Shown here in pieces: positions 59,577 through 64,000 of a DNA stretch of 64,000 nt. The first letter of the stretch is position 1; each line of letters opens with the position of its first letter. The position numbers and the translations under genes are program-made. The notes beneath the pieces were generated by a model, which ran no database searches, was not told the origin of the DNA, and worked only from the letters and a program-made list of their open reading frames with translations. This stretch comes from Psychrobacter sanguinis (lineage in GTDB: Bacteria > Pseudomonadota > Gammaproteobacteria > Pseudomonadales > Moraxellaceae): the NCBI RefSeq assembly GCF_020736705.1, contig NZ_CP085990.1:62001-126000 (forward strand). The letters are read 5' to 3'.

Positions 59577-61067
59577 CTAAATCGCCGGTTCAGTAAACAA
59601 GCCAGCACTTTCAAACTGGGCAGCCAAAGCAAACAATCTAGCCTCATCATTCATACGGCCAATAAACTGCATACCAATCGGTAAACCTTGACTCGTCATA
59701 CCTAGGGGCACAGACATCGCTGGCAGGCCAGTTATGTTACCTAGCGTGGTGAAGGCCATTTTACTTAATACTGGTGCGCTAAGACGTTCTACTATGCTTG
59801 AATTATAGATCCATTTGCCTATATTGATCCCTTTCTCAATGAGTCCGCTGACATTAAGTAATAGCTCATCAATACGACCGGGCGGCAATACCCCATGCTT
59901 TACAGCAGCCGTGGGTACAGTGGGGCACAATATCATGTCATATTGCTCCAGGATTAGTCCGGTTTGATACTGCACCTCATGCCAGCCCTGTTTTGCTTTG
60001 AGCAAATCCATAACGCTTAATGAGCGCCCTATCATCGCCATATTACGGGTCTGTGGCTCAAGATTGGCCACTTGCTGCTTACCATATCGCAGACCCAAGT
60101 CTTCAACAAGATAAGCAGTGTGGGCGCAAACTACGGTAAAGAAATCGCGCCACATCCGGTCACTGTCAATTTTTGGCGTATCATAGTCTACCCTATGTCC
60201 CATGTCCTCAAGCTGTCTGCCTGTTTGTTCTAATACCGCCATAACTTCTTTATCTACTTTTGCACCCGGAAACAACGGCTCTCGCATTAAGGCTATCTTT
60301 AATGACTTAGACGGAGTCTTGGTGGCCTCCAAAAATCTACCTTGGTCTGACGATTCTGCTATAAAAGCTGCCCCCACCTCTCTGCCAGCAGTAGCGTCTA
60401 ACATAGCGGCGCTGTCGCGGACACTACGAGTGATAACATGATCAGCGACTGCCCCTTCCCAACCTTCGGCGTACAGAGGCCCACTAGGGTTACGACCTCG
60501 GCTTGGTTTTAAACCGAATACACCACACCAAGCTGACGGAAAGCGTATCGAACCGCCACCATCACCCCCACCTGCCATAGGTACAATACCGGCACTAACC
60601 GCTGCTGCACTGCCCCCTGATGAGCCACCACTGCTATAGCCTTTTTTGAACGGGTTATGAGTGGCCCCGAAAGATTTAGGCTCTGTGGTAATGATTAAAC
60701 CAAACTCTGGCGTGTTGGTCTTACCAAAGGTATTGACGCCCGTGGCTTTCATCCGCCTTACCAGCTCACTGTCTTCTGTTGGCACAATGTTGACACTACG
60801 GCTGCCCATTTTGATAGGCTCATCAGCAAATAGATAGTTTAAATCCTTTAGCAGGTAAGGCACCCCTGTAAAAATTCCTTGAGGTAGACCTTGCTGTGCT
60901 GCATTAAATGCACGTTCGTCAAAACGATGAATAATGGCATTTAATTTAGGGTTGAGTTTATTGGCTTGATAGATAGCAGCTTCTAATGCTTCTTTGGCAC
61001 TGATATCGCCTGATTTGATTAACTGCGCCAATCCAAGGGCGTCATATTGCGGATACTCTTTAAACAT
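59577..61067 (-). CDS. Amidase-signature family hydrolase
   Basis: A 496-residue amidase. The catalytic triad is readable: Lys74 in GVPYLLKDLNY, cis-Ser149 in SSGGSSGGSAAAV and nucleophile Ser173 in GGDGGGSIRFPS; the 24-residue spacing between the two serines is that of the family. The length is standard. The enzyme hydrolyses a carboxylic amide, but the substrate is unknown, and the absence of gatB/gatC nearby argues against GatA of the amidotransferase. A catabolic or detoxifying amidase is most likely. A pirin gene lies upstream on the same strand, separated by a terminator, so they are probably independent. Confidence 0.88.
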   Translation of the reverse strand: MFKEYPQYDALGLAQLIKSGDISAKEALEAAIYQANKLNPKLNAIIHRFDERAFNAAQQGLPQGIFTGVPYLLKDLNYLFADEPIKMGSRSVNIVPTEDSELVRRMKATGVNTFGKTNTPEFGLIITTEPKSFGATHNPFKKGYSSGGSSGGSAAAVSAGIVPMAGGGDGGGSIRFPSAWCGVFGLKPSRGRNPSGPLYAEGWEGAVADHVITRSVRDSAAMLDATAGREVGAAFIAESSDQGRFLEATKTPSKSLKIALMREPLFPGAKVDKEVMAVLEQTGRQLEDMGHRVDYDTPKIDSDRMWRDFFTVVCAHTAYLVEDLGLRYGKQQVANLEPQTRNMAMIGRSLSVMDLLKAKQGWHEVQYQTGLILEQYDMILCPTVPTAAVKHGVLPPGRIDELLLNVSGLIEKGINIGKWIYNSSIVERLSAPVLSKMAFTTLGNITGLPAMSVPLGMTSQGLPIGMQFIGRMNDEARLFALAAQFESAGLFTEPAI

Positions 61068-61124
61068 AGCCTTCCCTGCTTGAGTGTGATGGTCGATAAT
61101 TGGATAGCTTATAACAATGCCAAC

Positions 61125-61156
61125 AAAAAAGCCAAACCCAAAGGTTTGGCTTTTGA
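61125..61156 (-). terminator. Terminator after the pirin gene
   Basis: On the minus strand AAAAGCCAAACC (61154-61143) pairs perfectly with GGTTTGGCTTTT (61138-61127) and continues into six T. It lies about 85 bases after the pirin stop and before the amidase start. Confidence 0.9.
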
Positions 61157-61240
61157 TAGATAACTATGAGTAAAGGCGAAAATAATCAAAGCCAATGACT
61201 TAAATTATCTAAATTACGCGAATTACTCAAGTTGTCTAAA

Positions 61241-61948
61241 CTACATGGGAACTTCCATTAGTAACACACGAGAGCCTTCTAGCGCTTCTACCTCGAAGCC
61301 TTTGGTATCCACGATACCCATACCATCACGAGTTTCTAGAATTTTATCACCGATTTTTACTTTGCCTTCGATAACAAAGGCATAGACGCCATGTTGGTTC
61401 CCTTTTAGATCATAGCTAGCACTCACCCCTTTATCAAGGTTGCCCATATGGAACCAGGCATCTTGGTGAATCCATACGCCTGCATCATCTGGGTTGGGCG
61501 ATAAGATCTGACCAAATTCATTAGGCTTCAACATATCTGCTATTTTTAGCTGTTGATAACGAGGCTCAACCCCTTGTTTATTTGGCATTACCCAAATTTG
61601 GAAAAACTTAACGGGTTCACCAGGTTGGCCATTCATCTCACTGTGTGCGATACCAGTACCGGCTGACATTACTTGAATTTCACCACTTTCGATAATGCCG
61701 TTAGTACCAATGGTGTCTTTGTGAGCCAATTTACCTGATGTTGGAATTGAAATAATTTCCATATCACGGTGAGGGTGAGTACCAAAACCCATACCCCCTT
61801 CGACATGGTCATCATTAATCACACGTAATGCGCCAAATCCCATACGCTCAGGATTGTAGTAGTTTGCAAAGCTAAAAGTGTGTTTGCTTTTTAACCAGCC
61901 ATGATCTGCGCTACCACGAGTATTGGCTTTATGTACGATAGTTTTCAT
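61241..61948 (-). CDS. Pirin-family protein
   Basis: A 235-residue bicupin. The iron ligands of the N-terminal cupin are visible: His58 and His60 in FGTHPHRDMEI, and His102 and Glu104 in AGTGIAHSEMNG. The start, HKANTRGSADHGWLKSKHTF, is typical of YhhW/pirin proteins. E. coli YhhW, which has quercetinase activity in vitro, is 231 residues. The true role in bacteria is unclear, with links to redox and metabolism regulation. It is cytoplasmic. It stands alone between amidase and ftsK, with its own terminator. Confidence 0.9.
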   Translation of the reverse strand: MKTIVHKANTRGSADHGWLKSKHTFSFANYYNPERMGFGALRVINDDHVEGGMGFGTHPHRDMEIISIPTSGKLAHKDTIGTNGIIESGEIQVMSAGTGIAHSEMNGQPGEPVKFFQIWVMPNKQGVEPRYQQLKIADMLKPNEFGQILSPNPDDAGVWIHQDAWFHMGNLDKGVSASYDLKGNQHGVYAFVIEGKVKIGDKILETRDGMGIVDTKGFEVEALEGSRVLLMEVPM

Positions 61949-62121
61949 AGGTAATCCTCATTTTTATATCTATGTTTCGTTTTAATGAAGCCATTATATC
62001 ATGAATATATACTTAACCAACACTAGTCACTGTTAACTTTAGTTTAATTGTGTAAAGAGTTCAATGCCTATTAAAATAACTGTTAAGTGGGTGTTAAATG
62101 ACCTAAAAAATAGCCATAAAA

Positions 62122-62145
62122 AAGGGGCTTAAGCCCCTTAGTTAA
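62122..62145 (-). terminator. Terminator after ftsK
   Basis: The 18-base palindrome AAGGGGCTTAAGCCCCTT (62122-62139) can fold as a hairpin, with six T following on the minus strand. It lies about 30 bases after the ftsK stop. Confidence 0.85.
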
Positions 62146-62170
62146 TACCTACGTTACTCATTTGAAATCA

Positions 62171-64000
62171 TTACATCAGTAGTTCACGCTTGCCACTTTT
62201 ACCCATGGAGCTGACCAGTCCTGCCTCTTCCATAGAATCAACAATACGCGCAGCTCGGTTGTAACCAATACTAAATTTACGTTGGATACTAGACGCAGAG
62301 ACTTTACGTGTTTCTAAAACGAAAGCCACCGCCTCATCATAAAGAGCATCGTCCTCTCCTGAGGTATTACCTGCCCCACTACTGCTCGGACTGGTTAGAT
62401 CGAAGTTATTGGCCATATTATCAATGTAATCAGGGGCACCGCGCTCACGCCAAGCATCACACACTCGGTTGACCTCTTCATCACTGACATACGCACCATG
62501 CACACGATCAGGCTCAATTTGACCTGGGCCTAAGAACAGCATATCACCGTTACCCAGCATGTCCTCTGCCCCGCCAGCATCCAAGATAGTGCGAGAGTCT
62601 ACTTTAGAGTTAACCCGTAATGCCGCACGTACTGGAATGTTGGCTTTAATTAGACCGGTAATAACATCGACAGACGGACGCTGCGTCGCTAACATTAAGT
62701 GAATACCAGCCGCACGAGACTTCTGTGCCAAGCGGGTAATCAGCTCTTCTGCTTGTTTACCGACTTGCATAATCATGTCTGCGAACTCATCAGCGACAAT
62801 GACAATCATTGGTAGGGTCTTAAGCTTAGGCGCTTTATCGATACTGACGCTGTCATTAGGACGCCATAATGGATCAATCATCGGTCTGCCTGCTTTTTCA
62901 GCGGCGATTACCTTTTTGTTAAATTCACTTAACTTACGTACTTTAAGTAAGCTCATTAACTGATAACGGCGCTCCATTTCTGCCACACACCATGCCAAGC
63001 TACTGGCTGCTTCATTCATATCCGTCACCACGGGGGTTAACAGATGAGGAATGTCATTGTAGTTGGCTAATTCTAGCTGTTTGGGATCAATCAAGATTAA
63101 TCTTAATTGTGAAGGCGTGTATTTAAGCAGCATAGATAACAGCATGGCGTTGACCAATACAGACTTACCCGAGCCGGTGGTACCCGCTACTAACATATGA
63201 GGGGCACGTGCTAGGTCAGTAATGACAGGCTTACCACCGATGTCTTTACCCATAGCCATACTAATCTGAGCTTTGGGATTTTTATAATCTTCGGTTTGCA
63301 GCAGTTCAACCAAACGCACCATTTCGCGTTTTTTATTGGGCACTTCAATACCGATATAAGGCTTACCGGGGATGACCTCTACCACACGCAATGACGCCAT
63401 AGATAAAGAACGCGCCAAATCTCGTGAAATACCGGTCACTTTACTGGCTTTTACCCCAGGTGCTAAATCCACTTCAAAGCGCGTGACTACAGGCCCAGGA
63501 ATGGCGTTAACCACTTCGGCTTTTACATTAAATTCTTGCAGTTTAATTTCTAATAACTCAGACAGCTGCTGTAGTTCAGCCTGATTATAGCTTGGCGTAC
63601 GATCGGGGTCTGGCTTATCCAAAATGGACAGCTCAGGAATAGGTGATAAACCTTCACGATACTTAGCCGTTTGCATGGCACGACTACTAGACGCAAAAGC
63701 CGCATCATCATGAATTTCAGGAAGACTTATATCATCATCTTCTTCATCGTCTATATCAGGCACCATGTCTTCAATATGGTTACTTGCATCACCATCAGGC
63801 GTTGCAAATCGAATAGTCGGGGCGACTCTAGTTTCTGTATTCTGTGCCTCACTCGGCTCATGAGGTTTCTTTGGGTTCGAAGGTGGGGTATTGGTCGGTG
63901 TTAGATCCAACACCTCATCAACTTCGATATCAGACTCAACGTCAGTCGCCTCTTGTTCTGTCTCACGGTCTTCGAGTTCACTATCGACTAGTTCAATCTC
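62171..64000 (-). CDS. ftsK: DNA translocase FtsK, C-terminal part
   Basis: The frame is open to the edge of the window (610 codons), so the N-terminal membrane part and start are missing. Visible parts, in order: an acidic linker rich in Glu and Asp (about 63700-64000); the FtsK alpha domain; the beta/RecA domain with Walker A GTTGSGKS near 63161-63184 and the VIVADEFADMI Walker B; and the gamma winged helix with SIQRKFSIGYNRAARIVDSM close to the end, which reads KOPS sites. FtsK pumps DNA at the division septum and activates XerCD recombination at dif. A GTG at 63913 is in frame but clearly internal. A strong hairpin terminator follows. No defects are seen. Confidence 0.95.
   Translation of the reverse strand, partial: EIELVDSELEDRETEQEATDVESDIEVDEVLDLTPTNTPPSNPKKPHEPSEAQNTETRVAPTIRFATPDGDASNHIEDMVPDIDDEEDDDISLPEIHDDAAFASSSRAMQTAKYREGLSPIPELSILDKPDPDRTPSYNQAELQQLSELLEIKLQEFNVKAEVVNAIPGPVVTRFEVDLAPGVKASKVTGISRDLARSLSMASLRVVEVIPGKPYIGIEVPNKKREMVRLVELLQTEDYKNPKAQISMAMGKDIGGKPVITDLARAPHMLVAGTTGSGKSVLVNAMLLSMLLKYTPSQLRLILIDPKQLELANYNDIPHLLTPVVTDMNEAASSLAWCVAEMERRYQLMSLLKVRKLSEFNKKVIAAEKAGRPMIDPLWRPNDSVSIDKAPKLKTLPMIVIVADEFADMIMQVGKQAEELITRLAQKSRAAGIHLMLATQRPSVDVITGLIKANIPVRAALRVNSKVDSRTILDAGGAEDMLGNGDMLFLGPGQIEPDRVHGAYVSDEEVNRVCDAWRERGAPDYIDNMANNFDLTSPSSSGAGNTSGEDDALYDEAVAFVLETRKVSASSIQRKFSIGYNRAARIVDSMEEAGLVSSMGKSGKRELLM

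Overview
The window looks like a chromosomal segment of a Moraxellaceae gammaproteobacterium, most probably Psychrobacter. This rests on the protein families and their flavour (RlmJ, IscX, split PntA/PntB, DUF2069 next to WrbA, TAXI-type TRAP transporter) and on the gammaproteobacterial rRNA operon layout. It is an inference; I had no database to search. Most of the window is housekeeping and transport, and accessory DNA is limited to a few spots.

Layout. 1-3.5 kb: the end of a siderophore ABC uptake operon (binding protein fragment, two FecCD permeases, ATPase), then a small multidrug resistance pump on the other strand. 4-5.6 kb: a tiny zinc-ribbon-like protein and a divergent metallo-beta-lactamase-fold protein. 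6.2-11.8 kb: an export operon of TolC-type channel, HlyD-type adaptor and two ABC-2 permeases with no ATPase gene. 11.9-13.7 kb: an NhaP2-type K+/H+ antiporter. 14.1-18.5 kb: a 1451-residue filamentous-haemagglutinin-like TpsA exoprotein without a TpsB partner or toxin tail in the window. 18.6-19.5 kb: a flavodoxin-fold reductase and an OsmC-like protein. 19.6-25.4 kb: a complete rRNA operon on the minus strand (16S, tRNA-Ile, tRNA-Ala, 23S, 5S) with two consensus promoters and visible precursor-processing stems.

25.4-31 kb: menA, pssA and rlmJ on the minus strand, then a 2OG-Fe(II) oxygenase and dapE on the plus strand. 31.2-32.6 kb: an A/T-rich spot with an EcsC-like gene and a decayed GyrI-like gene carrying five in-frame stops. 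32.7-36.9 kb: iscX, a hotdog thioesterase, groES-groEL and yaaA. 37.4-40.4 kb: pntA as two polypeptides plus pntB (proton-translocating transhydrogenase). 40.7-46.2 kb: a DUF3108 protein, a TAXI TRAP transporter with a terminator between its two genes, DUF2069 and wrbA. 46.6-51.6 kb: a BrkB/YihY membrane protein, a second CPA1 antiporter, a GNAT acetyltransferase and ribF. 51.7-57.6 kb: an FAD-dependent amine-oxidase-like protein, acs, a BaiN/HI0933-type flavoprotein and an unrecognised membrane-anchored protein.

57.8-59.5 kb: a small lipoprotein gene whose last codons are displaced by a 1192-bp IS4-family element with perfect 20-bp ends and a perfect 9-bp target duplication; its transposase is frameshifted at an A8 run. 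An array of four 11-bp tandem repeats follows. 59.6-64 kb: an amidase, a pirin and the C-terminal two-thirds or so of ftsK, running off the window.

I see no CRISPR array, prophage, integron or clear defence system. The items most worth a second look are the ATPase-less ABC-2 export operon, the orphan TpsA protein, the IS insertion, the chimeric GyrI/EcsC spot, and a possible small transcript ending at the strong hairpin near 5.78 kb.
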